64,000 bases of DNA, from positions 13,594,601 through 13,658,600 of the forward strand of contig NC_066326.1 of assembly GCF_022539315.1 (NCBI RefSeq), read 5' to 3'. The notes below the pieces were generated by a model. The model saw nothing but the letters and a program-made list of their open reading frames with translations. It had not been told where the DNA came from and made no database searches. The position numbers and the translations under genes are program-made. The stretch is from Serinus canaria. Its lineage: Eukaryota > Chordata > Aves > Passeriformes > Fringillidae. Below, piece by piece: positions 16,801 to 30,970 of the stretch. The first letter of the stretch is position 1; each line of letters begins with the position of its first letter.

Positions 16801-18599
16801 GTTCTTCCAAACAGGTAAGCACTTCATGTTTCACTGTGACCACACTATTGCATAATATTTGTCCTGCACCAGTATCTGCAATAGCCTTGATCGTGCTTGT
16901 TGTACCAAACATATCAAGGATAAAAATATGATTTACATTCCAACTAGTTCCCCATCTCAGCCTTAACTGCATTACAATTCCATCAGTTTCTTACTCTGTA
17001 GAAAGGCATTTCAGCACTTCTACCCTAGTACCACATTCATTCTAATCTCCAAGGTTATCATTAATCTATATTTTTCCAATATAGTACCACTTGGGAAAAT
17101 AGCTCAAAAGTCATCATGAAACCATATTACAATAAATCACCATTGCCATTAATACCTCAGCACCACAAAAAGTAAACATCAATAAATTACTATGGGGTCT
17201 TCTAACCAGAAAAGTGATTTTCTTTCAGAAATACTCTTTCCTGTTATAAAGAATAAGTCAGAACATAAAAATACATTTGGATAATAAAACATGCACTCCA
17301 GTTGAGTCCTGTGAAATACAGCTCCTCAAATCAGGTCTATAATTTGCTTAGGACTCTTCATTTACTTCAATAAATCATCAATCACTAATTTCAATGGTTT
17401 TGGTGAAAAGAAGCAGCAGCACTAATTATTAACCAGTCTGCCTAAACTCTGAACATGGTTTTGCAAATATTCTAAAACTAGTTTTTGTACAATAATTTCA
17501 AGGAGTATACAGTCTAATACCTCATTAGGATTGGGGTAAATCAAGGCAATATGACAGTGAATTCAAATTTTCCCCCTTTTCCTACTTTATTTCTTTGTTC
17601 TTTGCTGCAGTCTTTTCCAGCAGATTTGACAGACCTGAGATGTGAAGTTGTAGGGCCAAACCCTGCCAAAATGAATGTCCTGTTCACTCCTACTGCAAGT
17701 CTGTTCCCATATCTCTCCCCTCTGGCATTTGGAAAGCTCTTCTAATCACCAATGTAACTTTACCCACAGCTAGTTGATACCCAGCTGTTCTTGTGCCAGC
17801 ACTACCCTTTAGCTAGAGCAGCTTTCCTCTCCCCCTCATGTTCCCCCACTGAAATTCGCTCTCGTTCTTCAATTTTCCAAGCTGAAAAATGTCATGCTGT
17901 TAGTTCCCTCTTATGAAATAAGTTTATTCTACACAGTCATCCTATTATCCTTCCTCTGCACCTATTTATTTGAATTGATCCACAAGAGGATGATTAATTT
18001 ACCCTCTGTCAAAAAGCAATTTCCACATTGTGACGAAGTATGCACATAAATCTGTTACGTAACTTTAGAATGTGAATTTCTTATATGTCTGTTTCTATGA
18101 ATCTCTTTAAACTCCATACCTTCAAATCCTTACTTTAGGGTCAAAATTGTCACCACTTGAATTCCACCAAAGAATCAACACTAGTTTCTCCAATCACATC
18201 TGACTGAAATCCATTACATTAGTTTTTGAAGCTCCCCAGACTTCCATTTCAGTAGGTAACCTTAAGCATTTATCATTTCTATATATGCACATTGAGCTTC
18301 TTAATATTTCATGTGTGGGGAGCCCTTTCCATAGGGATGCTTCAAAGACATCACTTTTGTTGGAGGAGAAAAGGATTACTCTGGTAGGTCCACATAAATT
18401 CATCTTTTCCCTTGTTACGTAAGCCTTGCTGTCTGTGTTGTCAAGTATTTTTCATGTCCAGAGTTAAATAGCATTGTCTTTTAAGTCAAAAGGAGTAGGC
18501 CTGAACCCAGAATCTGGAAAGCATCCAGCTGTAGTAATGTTTTCTTTGGATGAAATATGTTGAACAAATGTAAAGCCTTTTTACCACTGCTACAAAATA

Positions 18600-18655
18600 T
18601 GGTTGGATTAGGTCTTGGGGCTACACACTTTGTCATTCTGATTCTGTGACAGCAA
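18600..18655 (+). mobile_element. Possible degenerate CR1-like tail
   Basis: GGTTGGATTAGGTCTTGG followed 25-30 bases later by CATTCTGATTCTGTGAC resembles the CR1 3' end with its ATTCT-type tail. The intervening bases do not match well, so chance similarity cannot be excluded. Confidence 0.25.
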
Positions 18656-21600
18656 CAAGCCATGAGAGGAGTAGAGAGAGCTGAGGCAGCCAGCTCCCGT
18701 GATTGTTAAACACTTGACATTTCTGTAAAAAATACTTCACACTGAAAGAAATAATCATTTTCTTAACCTTTACTTGCAGTCTTCTAGAGGTATGATTAAT
18801 CAGGGGCTATGCTCTTTAGCTGTTTATTTTTCTGATTTTTACTGCATGTACTGGCACAGGTAATTTTAAATGCTGTCACTTGTTCTTTCCCTCTCTGTTG
18901 AATGTGTACCCTTTTCACCTTAAATTGCTTTCCCAAGAATAATAAACCTACCTCAGATAGAATCATTCTGAAAATACTTAGTCCACGTGAAAATACATAT
19001 TTTGAAAGTTAGACCATCAATTATTACATCTATTATCCCATCTGCTAAACAGGAATACTGGAGTACTAATGACATTTTATGCCTCAATTAGATTTTGGTT
19101 CATTACATAAGAAAGGGCAGCGCAGATGTGTTATCCAATAAAATTAAATTGCAGGACATAATTTATTTCTGAAAAATTATGTGTTCAGGCACCATTTATT
19201 CTTCCACTCTGGAAAAGCATAAAAAGTCTCAAGAAAAGGCCAAGATAGGTTAGTTTAGCTTCTGGGTGATCCAGGGTATTCTCCAGACCAATAGCCCCAG
19301 CCCTGGCCAAGCAGAGCTCTGCTTCCTCACAGGACCTGAGACACCAGAAGCCAAGTCTGAAGTTGGGCAGCAAAACATTAGTACAGCAATAGCACAGAAA
19401 ATTCACTTGACATGCTCAGGGCAGAAAACTGAAGACAAACTGATACTAAGCTTTTATCTCCCTAGTTTCCCTTCAACACCAAGTTTCACCCAACTCCACA
19501 AAACATCAGTGCAAAGCATGTTTGCAAAAAAACAAAGTAAAAATACACCATAATTGCTTAGACACATTCCCGAGAGTGCTTGCTCTTAGCTAGAGAATAA
19601 TACTTTGTGCTCACTTGGTGTGACATTACTTTAGGCTGTCTATGACAATAGGTGTTTTATTTCTAAACTCCCATTAAGCTTTGATCACATTTTTTAATTG
19701 GTTCAATAGAATAAAAAAATAATTAATACACATATATAAAATGCTTCAGGGAAAGATGCATGCAGATGTATTTACCTTATGAATAGCAAAGTGACCATAA
19801 GATCAAAAGGCAGATTAGTATGAAATGGATCTAGCTGAGAAATAATTGTAGGAGCAAGACAGCAGCAGAGGCTGTAACCTGCAGCCTGAGAGGGAAGTCA
19901 CTGACTCTGCAGCTGCACTGATCTTCCTGCCCAAGCCAGTGAGCTTTAAATCCACCCTGCCTATTCTGCAATTCAACCTCTGGCTGCTGTGAGCACCAGC
20001 TGGACCCAGCAGTTTGGCAGCACCATAAAACCTGGCATTGGCTGGCAAATCAAGCAGTCTGACCCATGACAGCATTCTGGCTGTCCAGGGCCTCCATTCC
20101 AGCCCCCAAGAACCTCCTGCACAAACACAAACTCCAGCACTGCTTCCATGGCAGGGATGAAATCAGACTCTGCAAATGAGAGAGGAGCCCAGCCCAACAC
20201 CAATCTCTGCAGCTGAGCCAGCTGAAAGGCTGTTCTGTGCAAATCCTACCTGCATCTCATTTGCTTTCATATTTTAATGGTAGCTTAGAAAAAATACATA
20301 ATACAGAGCCTGTGTATTATGGGCTATGTGTAACACACAGCCTGCAGTCTGCTTGCATGTCATTCAGTCTGTGCACAGGCAATGCACAAAGGACTGGCAC
20401 AGGGGGGGAACAGAAAGTGCAGCCCTTTGCAGCTGGGGTGAGCAGCAGTGACTCCCCACAGCAGCTCCTGCTGGAAAGTGGGGAGAAAGGGAGATTTCAA
20501 GCCAAGCCCCTCAGCTGGGCTTGTTCCCAAATCTATCTAAAGCACAGTACAAGGAGAGGAGAGCATTCTCCTGCCCTTCAAAAACAAAGTAGGTCAATGT
20601 GACCTGGCTGTGTTTCCTGACATGTTTATGCTGGCCAACTACTGCAGACTACAGGCAAGATGTTTCAAATATACATCCATCAGAAACTTTTCCATATGTT
20701 TGCTGTACCCTCACATAAAGAGCCAGAGGAAACAGGCAGAGGTGAGAAAATGAAATTGAAAATACAGAGCTATTTTTATTTATATCTAAATTATCTGTGT
20801 CCTACATTAATCTAGAGAATATCTCCTTGCCAGATAATGCTGATTAATATTTCTTTTTAAAAAATTGTATTCCCTTAATTTTTGCTTTCTACTCTAGTAT
20901 TTTTGCTCTTTAAAAACAAAATGTAAAAATAAATCTTCCCCATCCCAGATGCTGTTGGTATTAAAATTTCATCACTAACACTCAATTCATAGAGATTTGC
21001 ATGAAGTCTGATTTTCAGCACAAAAATGGGCAAAAAAATCCTGCGTGTGTTCAGTTTAGGATAAACACAAATACAGAAAGTTCATGTAAGAAAATATTAG
21101 TAGAGGATTAAAACTTTAAAACATAGGTGAAGAGAAGGTTAAAACAGGATATAGATCCTATCACCTTTCAATCATTTGTTTAAACTCTGCTTAGGTGCAT
21201 AAGGGTTGAAATTGGATTCTTTGATGTTCTTCTGCAGCTCCAGTCTAACCAACCACCACACTGACAGCAAATCCTGCCATGAGTGCCTGCAAAACAAATA
21301 GCTGGACAATCTGTTTGGCAGAAACAACCTCAATCTACTGACTGAACTGTGGGTGCAGTTATTTTCTACACAGCAAACATTAACTAAAATTAAAATATTA
21401 ATACATACACTGAAGTTTAGATACTGCATTTAGCTGTGCAAATACCCAGATTCCATGCAGGTAAGGGACTAAATAATAAACTTGAACTGAAGTGGAAATA
21501 TAGGATCATACCTACACTTACAAAAGGAACTAACTTGTAAATCATAACAGTCTATTTTCTGTTCTTCTTTGAAGCATGATAACTGAGGAATTCAAGGAAA

Positions 21601-24600
21601 GAGTTGAATCCTTTTGGTGTACTTAGTGAGATCTGCCCTACATTACAGGGCAGGAACCATGTAATCCTTACGCTGTGTCTACTTGGAAAATGTCAATTTA
21701 ATAAAGTTTAGGTCAAGTTCTTCAGAATCCATCCTTATATCTGTCTTCAATCACTTGCCCAGCCAGACCAAGTTCTTAGTAGATAACAGTGACTGCAGTA
21801 CTTGAGGCTCACAATGAAGCATCTGACAGCTTCCATGAAGACTGCCTGGATAGTATCATGTTGTAGATAAGGAAGCTCAGCCTGTTTCAAGCAATAAATT
21901 CACTTTCCATGAAGAATGCAGATGGTTAGATACAGCAGGATGAAAGCTGTACTGGCCTTACATGAAAGATTTAATCAAGCAGCTTCTCTATTCATCAGCT
22001 ATGCAAGAAATTCAATCTTTTTAGCATTTAATTTGCAAGAGAGTATTTATTACCATGGATCAGACCTAAATACAATATATTTCACTGTTTCACTGTAATA
22101 AACTGTGCCAGCTTTTTTGTGTGCTACCTTACCTCAATTACCTCAACTTACCAAAAAGTGCATTTAAAAAAATTCATAACGCCAAACTACATTTTTCAAT
22201 GTTATCATAAGAGTTTTCATCCCTCAATAGTACTACATACCCTGAGACTATGTCCTTAACTTTCTGTAGAATGGATATTCTTACATTGATTCTAAAATCA
22301 CACAGCAGAAAAAGCCCAAAGTGTTAAGCAGAGAACCTCTCCCCTCAATATTTCCATAACTAGCCCACAGGAAAGCACTACAATGCCTAAACACTGAATG
22401 CTCTGCAGCACTCCTCTAGTCATTACAATACTTTGAGTCACTTGACAACTGCACATAATATTTGTACTTCCAGTGGCAGAAGCAACCATGATAATGTACT
22501 TGTAATCAAACTCCCAACACCAAAAATAAGTTCCAAATTAAAAGTATTAGACTAGAAAATTTGAAGATGAAGGAGAGGAGAAAAATGGATTCAAAAATAT
22601 TCATTAAAATGTTATGCCTCAAAAGCATTATATTTACTAGTTTTGGGGAATATTCTTGTAACATTTTCACATGCATTCATTCAAGCTCCAGAAATCCACA
22701 GCTGGGAGATCTGAACACACAAGGCCCCATGTTCTTCTCTTAAAACTGTGCTCAGAGAATCCAAACCCAGGGAAAATCTGGGGCTGAGGCTGCACATTTA
22801 CAGTATACCCATGCCAGTTCAGACAGCAGTAAATACTCGATTCTCATCAGACATGTACATGATAATGAGTATCTTCAATTATTCAGCCTGGAGCTCATTA
22901 GAAAGTTGGACTTCTAGAGCATGTCAGATCCCTAGCAGGGCAAGGAGGCAATGCCTGCCATGGCTGAAGTGTCACTGAAAAGTTTATCAGCTGAAAGAAA
23001 CATTTACCAAACTTGAAAAGCTGCATGAGTCTGCACAAGCTGGGAGTGCTACACGATGTGCAGGTGGCATTTAGCACTTTCAGCCCCCGAACCAAACTCT
23101 GTTTGCTGGACTTTGACTTGGAGGCTAAGTTTTCCACTGGTCCTCATTTTACATTAGTTCTACATACACTTAAATACTTAATGGTTGTACATTCAGCCTG
23201 TGGCAGGATAAAAAACGTGGGGAAGGACTGACAACCCTTTTTTTCCAGCAGGAGTACTGAATTAAACAAAGCATTTTTCCACTTCCATCTTTTCACTCTT
23301 TCTCACAAAGGCAAAGCCATTTCAACTACATGAGAATATATTGGGCATATGTTGATCCAGTTAAGCAAAAAGGTTTATTAAAAACCATGGGGAGGGTTCA
23401 TTTTTCCAGAGATTTGTTCCTTGATCCATCTCCCCTCACTCTGTACAGTTACTTCAGCACAGCCCAAGCAGAAAAACATGCACTGGAGGATGAAGGCAGT
23501 GCTCAACTCAGCAATGAGACTGACAACTGTTCATCAAGATAAAATCTTATATATTCCATCTTCAGGGGAATTTTTTTTTTAAATAATAAAAATAAAGGAG
23601 GAGTTTCAGAAGAGTAAGAGTCCATACAAAATTACAGAAGAAAGTAAAACAGAAGACATATTTAACATTTTATCAGGGAAATCGCTGAAGTATCAAGAGC
23701 TGGATCCTCTAAGTAACTTCAGCAGAAGGAGAAAAGAAAGCAAAGTCAGTTTGACACCAGCCTTCATCCTCCAGGAATTTGAAGAAGGGACCATGGAAGT
23801 TACCAATAACATCAACACAGCTAAAAGCTCAAGTAGCAATCATCATTATCTGATCTCACCCAACAAAAGCCTAGGGTGCTTTTGCCAGCCTGAAAGAATC
23901 ACTGCCAAAAGCAACCCAGGGAAATGTTTTATAATCAGACAACTTTAGTGCTATAAAAACAAGAACAGTTCAACTCAATTAATAAAATCTTCTCCCTACC
24001 TCAGGGCTAAAAAGCAGTGCCCTTCAAGCAACCTAGAGGAAAGAAATTAATCTATGAATTAAGAAGTGTCCCTTAATAAGTTTAGTAACTCCATTTTGCC
24101 CTCCAAACATACCTCTGACCAAATCTGCTCTTTCTTGGCTGAGATCCTATATAAACTTATCAGAAGAAAAGCACAACACATGAAACTGTGCTGAAGTATG
24201 AAGAGTGGATACCAGAGAGTCATGTCATTCACTAAAGAGCTGGGTCAAAAGCTCTGACTGGTCCCTGAACAAAGATTTCCTTCAATTCCGGGTATGTAGA
24301 ATTTCTTCTGCCTTATTTGAGCAGCAGAGACCATCCCAGCCAGACCTGCAGGCTGGTCAGATGCACATGGGGCATCTCCTGTCACCACTCCTGTGGTGCT
24401 ATTGCTCAAAGATTTCACCTCACATCCCAAACTTTGCACAGCTTCCCCATCCTGCATCAAGAGATTAAGTTTTGCTCTATCCAAAAAGTTTAGGACTTGG
24501 ACAAACACATGGTAATAATCCAGCCCAAGTGTTTCATGGCCCATCCAGGACTCTCTCAGTTCTATTACATGTAAGCATTGACAGACCCTAAAATGACCTT

Positions 24601-27600
24601 CAGAACTCTAACACAGAATACACAATAACTTACCTAAAAACAAAAGTGGAAAGAATTACAAGATTAGCAAAAAGCTTCATGATAAAATGAGAGGTAATGC
24701 AATTAACATTAAAGAGGATACAAATATAACTCCAACTAGACTAGGAAGAAAAAAATCTGATTAGCAAAACAAAATGTAATGAATGAACACAGTTAACAGT
24801 AGTCACAACTAAGTCAGCCTACACAGAAGTAAGTTTGGAAGAACTGAGTGAGTCTACCATAATTTTGCAGGCAGTAATTTGCTCTAGACAACATCACGAG
24901 ATCTAAAGTATAATGGGAACAAATTGGATTAGCACCAATTGCAAGGAAATTAAATGCAGGAGTACTCAAAGAGGAAAGAGACATGCAAATTGCTTTCATA
25001 GCAATGATTTTCTTTGGGACTGCAGAGATCAACCCAGCTTGTTTCAGTAAGTGCAGGGGAAGTGGGGAAGTCTTGTTTAAAAGAACCTGGTTTTAACAGG
25101 GGAAAGTGAACATTTTTACGAAAACTTTTAAATGCTTTTTTAAAGCTTAAGAAACCATGACAAAGATTTTTACAGCCCAGTTGAAAAGCAAAAGTTAAAA
25201 AATACAAAACTTTGACCAAATTATTTTTCCTTTGAATTGTCTTTCTTTTGTTCCCCACAAGTCCTTGAGGTTCTCTTTGCTCCTACAGGTATCCCTGAAG
25301 GTAACCTTGCCCAGGCTTCTAATCTCATAATGAAGAGCTCAGCAATGCTTTACTCAAGCATACAGTTCTTTGTTTCATACTCAGTATACTCAAAACTACA
25401 CCACACAACACCAAAAAAGCCAACCAGGGACATATGCTGCATGCTCTCTTTGCAAACAAACTTTGCACTACAGTACTTTCCTGTAACAAGTTTCTTCAAA
25501 TGCATGATGAAATAACCAGCTTTTGAAACACTGAGAAATCACTTGCAGCTTGGTTATACAGTACTGATCTTTACTTTTTGAAACTAGCAAAAACTGTTGA
25601 AAATTCACTAGATTCATACACCAATATTTATGTCAAATGGCCTTAAGAAAATATAGCTTTGTTTGTTCAATATTATTTAAATAGAGATGCTTTGTTTACT
25701 AGTTAAAATTTTATTAATCTTTACTCCAGTTAAATGAAGCTATATGATTTTTTAAAATTCTTTTAATGCAGATATGTTCAGTAAAAGAACTGCCCTGAAA
25801 ACATGAATATAAAATTCAAAATTGATCAGAATTAACATCTCTCATATCTCTGCACCATTAAAATAATAAGTGTCTAATACTGCTTCTTCTTCCTATAATG
25901 AACACCCAACAGAAAGATCTGCTCACAAATGTGATCTAAACACCTTCCTGACAGCTTGGTGCAGTGGATATAAAACAAATTCTCTGGAGGCTTTGCCCAA
26001 GAAGTGAATTCTGCAAGAAATATGGAAATCACCTGTCCTCAGAAATTATTGCTAACATTTTTTAAAGCTTGTTGCTTAAAATACAGCAGGCTAACAAAGC
26101 CCTGTCAGGAAAAACACGGTACATGTAAATCACCTTCTGCCTCCAGAGGCTTCTCTTCTCATACAGGAAATTCTCCAGCAGGAAATTCTTATTTCCCTCC
26201 TTTCAGCCATGGAATAACTTTCTAACAAGAATTCTGGCAGGACTTTAGAAGGTCATGAGCCCCAAACTATTTCTTGTTGACTACAGACACGTTGCTCAAA
26301 GGAAAGTAACACATTCTCCACTGTGATCACAGTCCCTTCTAAGGAAACGATCGAGAACACCATGGAATCCTAAAATATTTAACAAGGACGTATTTTAGAA
26401 GCTGCTGCTGACAACTTTACTATTTCTGTGAGTATGTTTTACAGCATGACTTCCTTCCAATTTTGAAATATTACTACCTTATTTGGGAATACTGAGATCA
26501 AAATCTTACACAGGAGAAAATCTCCTAAACTGTACAGAATGGAATGTAGGTAAATGCTGAATATTCTTTCATTACCTGTTATATGAATGTTAATTTACAG
26601 CCTGATGACAGAAGTGCAAACTTCAATGAATATCAGTACAAGTTACTGCAACACTACAGTGGGAGAAAAGCCCTCAAAAACCTGTGCTTTAGCTGCATAA
26701 TGGCAGTGCAGAGAAATACACTCCTGCCATCCCCTATGTTAGGCCAATATCAAGGTTGATATCAACATTCACAGAAACCCCAAAACTGCATACTCAACAA
26801 ACTCTAATTTGATTCTAAGAGGCTGAACAAGTCACTCTCATATTTCTGCAAATATACACATATATTTGTATATATGTATATAAAATATCCCTGAAAACCA
26901 CCAATGAGCTCAAGGACATTGCCAGTGGCCATATTAACTGAAAAAAAAAATGGATGTGTACCTGAAACCAAACAGAGATCTGAAATTTCTTTGATTACAT
27001 TTATGTCCAACTCTCACAACCCTGGTCACATCTAATGATAATATGGTCTAGAAAATTCTCATCTCATTATAGTCATGTAAAAAAAAAAAATGATGCTATT
27101 TAATCTACACTTTAGAATACCTCCAGAGTAAGGACTCCTTCCTCTGTCAACATCCTGGGGTCCATTTCCTTTCAGCACTATGTAAGAATATAAATATTTA
27201 CTAAAAATAGCTCAGCATGAAGATGAGTCACATCATCACGTCCTTGGAGACCAATTAAAAGTGGAGTCATTCTGATCAAGTGTTACAATAACCATCTAAT
27301 AATCCAAACAAATAGAATTACACCTTGAGTAAGTACTATTTAATGCAAGAACAGCTGAATCATACCCGAAGTTTTAAAAGGCTGCATTGTGTGCAGAAAG
27401 AATTTCATTACTTACAATGGATTACACATCACAACAAGGCTTGAAATACAAGTTCTCAAATTGGAAGGAAGTTAGAATGTGTGGGGGACATGAATTAATT
27501 AATTTTTGCTAATGAACCCACTTATCCCCACTCATTTGCTGCATATCATGAATAAGAAAAAATGGCAGGAGTAGGTTCTGGTCCCTTTGGGAAGGAGACC

Positions 27601-30600
27601 AAGCAAAGGCCAGGTTGGGGAGAAATGGTTTTGGGGAGAAATGTTTTTGACCTTGGCTCACACAAGTCCATAGGACTGTGAGCCTGGTATCTCATGTGTA
27701 AGGCTAGTGAATAAAAATGCCAGCAGAAATAGTCCAAACCATAAACCTCTCCAGTTAATACCAAATGCCCCCAAAGAAGAACCTGCCCATTGGAGGCAGA
27801 GTGACAGACACTGGATACTTCCCTTACAGGATCAACTCCATCCCTCAGATCCACTGGAGTAAGACCAAACAGGATTTTCTGGGAACCACGAGGGCAGATC
27901 CAAAATGATGTTAGGCAGCCACTCTGCCTTTTACTTCTGCCCAAGCCCAGAAGGCAAATGCTTTTCTCTCTTTTAATAACTCAGTGCAAAAAAATTGATA
28001 TTTAATGAGTAACATTTTGATTTCCAGCTCAATTTTCACAAGTCCCTCAATTTCAGACACCTAAAATCAGCAACCACCTTTAAAAAGTTTCTTCTTCTTT
28101 GCAGAAGCACTGCTCACAATATTTAATGTAACACACCACTGATGCCTTAGGAATACATTCCTACACAGAAATCTAATTTAAGAATCCTGCACTAAGACCT
28201 CTTAATGAGCCTAGCCACAAGTGAGGGTCCAACAGGCCAGCATGCTTGCAATGAGCTCCTCTATCACAACTGCCAAAATGAGTAAAACAAATTCATTATT
28301 AAAGTCTTCCCCAAATTGCCAAGAGCATTCCACAATATTTTTAATAAAATCCTTTTTTTAAAATTAGTTTTTCAAATTGATCAACATTTCCTTATTTGGA
28401 AGGGATATGGAATATTTACATGGGATTCAACGGATACATGAATGTTTTATTTGACATATTCTGATATTCACAGTGCTTCAAATAAAACATGGCAAAAAAA
28501 CGTGGGGAACAACTGAAAAGCAATAGTCAAGATTTTTGACTGTATTGCACTTTTTGTTTCAAAAAGTTATAAACAAGTTGAGAACTTCTTCTCTATACTA
28601 TCCCTACTAAAAAAAACTTTTTCAATCATCAATGAAAAAGAAAACTTTCAAGATCCAATTACACTGTTGTGAACTCTATATGACAATCTGTTCTTGTTGT
28701 TTCTCTGGATCAATATTCTGTCATTATTCATGCCAGAAAACTTTTAAGACACCTCAATTTAAATGAACACCGCAATAACTGAGTATTTGGAATAAAGCTG
28801 GCTGAAATCCATTTTCATGCCAATGTGTGCTCATAGACTGTGCTTCTGGATCCATTTACATTTGAATACTTATTCTGATGACTAAGCAAAGTCGTATAGA
28901 AGCTGTCTTATTTAATAAAAGCACTTCTAGCAATTCTAATTAGGAGCATTTGTTATTCTACAGAGATGCAATTTGCAGTGGGGGCCATAAAACAGATCAC
29001 AATAAAAGCCAGGATAATGTTCCTGTAGCAGCTCAACTTGATAGATATTGTACACATGAGTTAATATTTAAACTCCTTCTCCAGCAGGAATAGCCATACT
29101 CCTGCTTTAGCTGTTTTCATGCATGGAGAAAAACCAAAGGTACTAAAAATGGCCAGTCCAGGTGCAGAATTTTCTTGGTTCAACTCTTGTTACAATACTG
29201 CTGCCTACAAAAAGTGTAGAGCAGTTAGCCAAGTTAAGTGTGCAGACTTGAGCACTAACATTTCAAATTTGGGGGCTTGCTTGCAAAATTGGTTAACACA
29301 ATGCTGAAGAGAATTTTTGGATGGGTAGCACCTTTTCCTGACCACCTCTCCTCTAAATTCAAATTGATACAGTACAGTAAATAAAACCAGGTATCTTTAA
29401 CTGTGACCTAACAAAATATTCTGAATCAATAAATGGTGAATAAAAAACAAACTTGCAATTGAATCCAGAACACATTATTCCTAAATCAGTAATTTATCTA
29501 TCAAAATACACATCTACCTCACAATTCAACATAAATGTACCTTTTCTACCAAATTCCTGCTTTGGTCCTATGTTCTGCTCCTTTGACTACAATCCAAACA
29601 TATTATACACAAGGAAGCATAAAAATAGCTTAGAAAATCTAAGGGATAGTAAGCAGACCAATTCAAAGACTTCTCCTAATCTGGGCTAGACCAAAAATGT
29701 ACAATGAGATTTCAAAATATAAAACTAATACTGCTGCTAGAAAACAAAACAGGTGACTTATTTTTGATAAGAATAATTTAGAGGTCTTAAGCAATTAATA
29801 AATGTAATAACACTTCAAGAGCAAAGAGTCATCTGTAGCAAAGTAACATTTGAAAACTGCATCTAAAGCATTCCTTACATAATTAATATGGGCCTGCTTC
29901 CTAGATTAGTGCATGCACAAGGGAAGTTTTCTTTATAAGGAGCTCTGATTACAAGATTGCAGGAAAGGTAACGAGTTCCCAGGGCATGTGATTTGGGCAT
30001 TCATTGTCTTCGTCTTCTAATCCTTCACAAGGCAAACCTCTACACCTCTAGCAGAAGTACTGAAGGAGAAATGCAAAGTAATTCAGACCAGAATACTTTT
30101 AAACTATCTTTGATTTACCATGTCACTAGATAAAGCAATTTTAATCATAAATCCCTGAGAGTCTTTAAAAAGTATCTAGATGATGCTCCTGCAACTTCTT
30201 AGCTATTCAGTTTCAAATATACAGAAACACAAAGCTCAAAGGGTCCCAAAGTGTGGCTTTTTCAAGTGAATTTAGAAATCAGAGAAGGATTCGGTCCCAT
30301 GACAAGAAAGATGGACGTGTCATGCATAATCTTTTTTCTAGGATAGCAACATATCCTCTCTCTCTTACATTAATTTATAGTTGCTTATATTTTATAATCT
30401 CTTAGATGATTAATAGTTGCCACTTGTATCACAGTTTCCTAATCAGAAGCTTAGAAATGCCTTAAAGCCTACAAGGTCCTACATGGAATTATTGTTCCTG
30501 GTATATCTGTTCTATCTGAATCTGATTATCTATATAATATCTGTTATTGAGATATAAAAGTGTTTTCTCTCATAACCATGTGTTGGGACCAAAATTCAGA

Positions 30601-30916
30601 GATTCTTATTTTTAGGCATGAACAAACCCAAGAGATTCACGCTTCTTATTCTCCCAGCATGTGTTAAAAGAGTCCATTCCAAAATATAGAATAATTCAAA
30701 GTTATTGCAGAAGGAATCACAATTTTAGACACTTTTGTGGCCCATGCTACTATGTATTCCCATTGACCAAAATCTGAAAGCCTCCCGAAAAATCATGTCT
30801 TTGCCAATGAGCCAGATCAGTTTGGATTCACATGCAAAATATTCTTTCCATTTTACAGTAGTCCATGATTAAACCAGGATTATACAATTCCATTCCTGCT
30901 GACTGGCTTGCAAACC

Positions 30917-30970
30917 CATAAACAAACAAAACCCCAAACAACAACAGCAACACAACAAACAGAAAACCCA
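30917..30970 (+). repeat. AC-rich low-complexity tract
   Basis: Consists almost only of A and C (ATAAACAAACAAAACCCCAA then ACAACAACAGCAACACAACAAAC). It is the complement of the GT-rich type seen at 10460. Confidence 0.7.
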
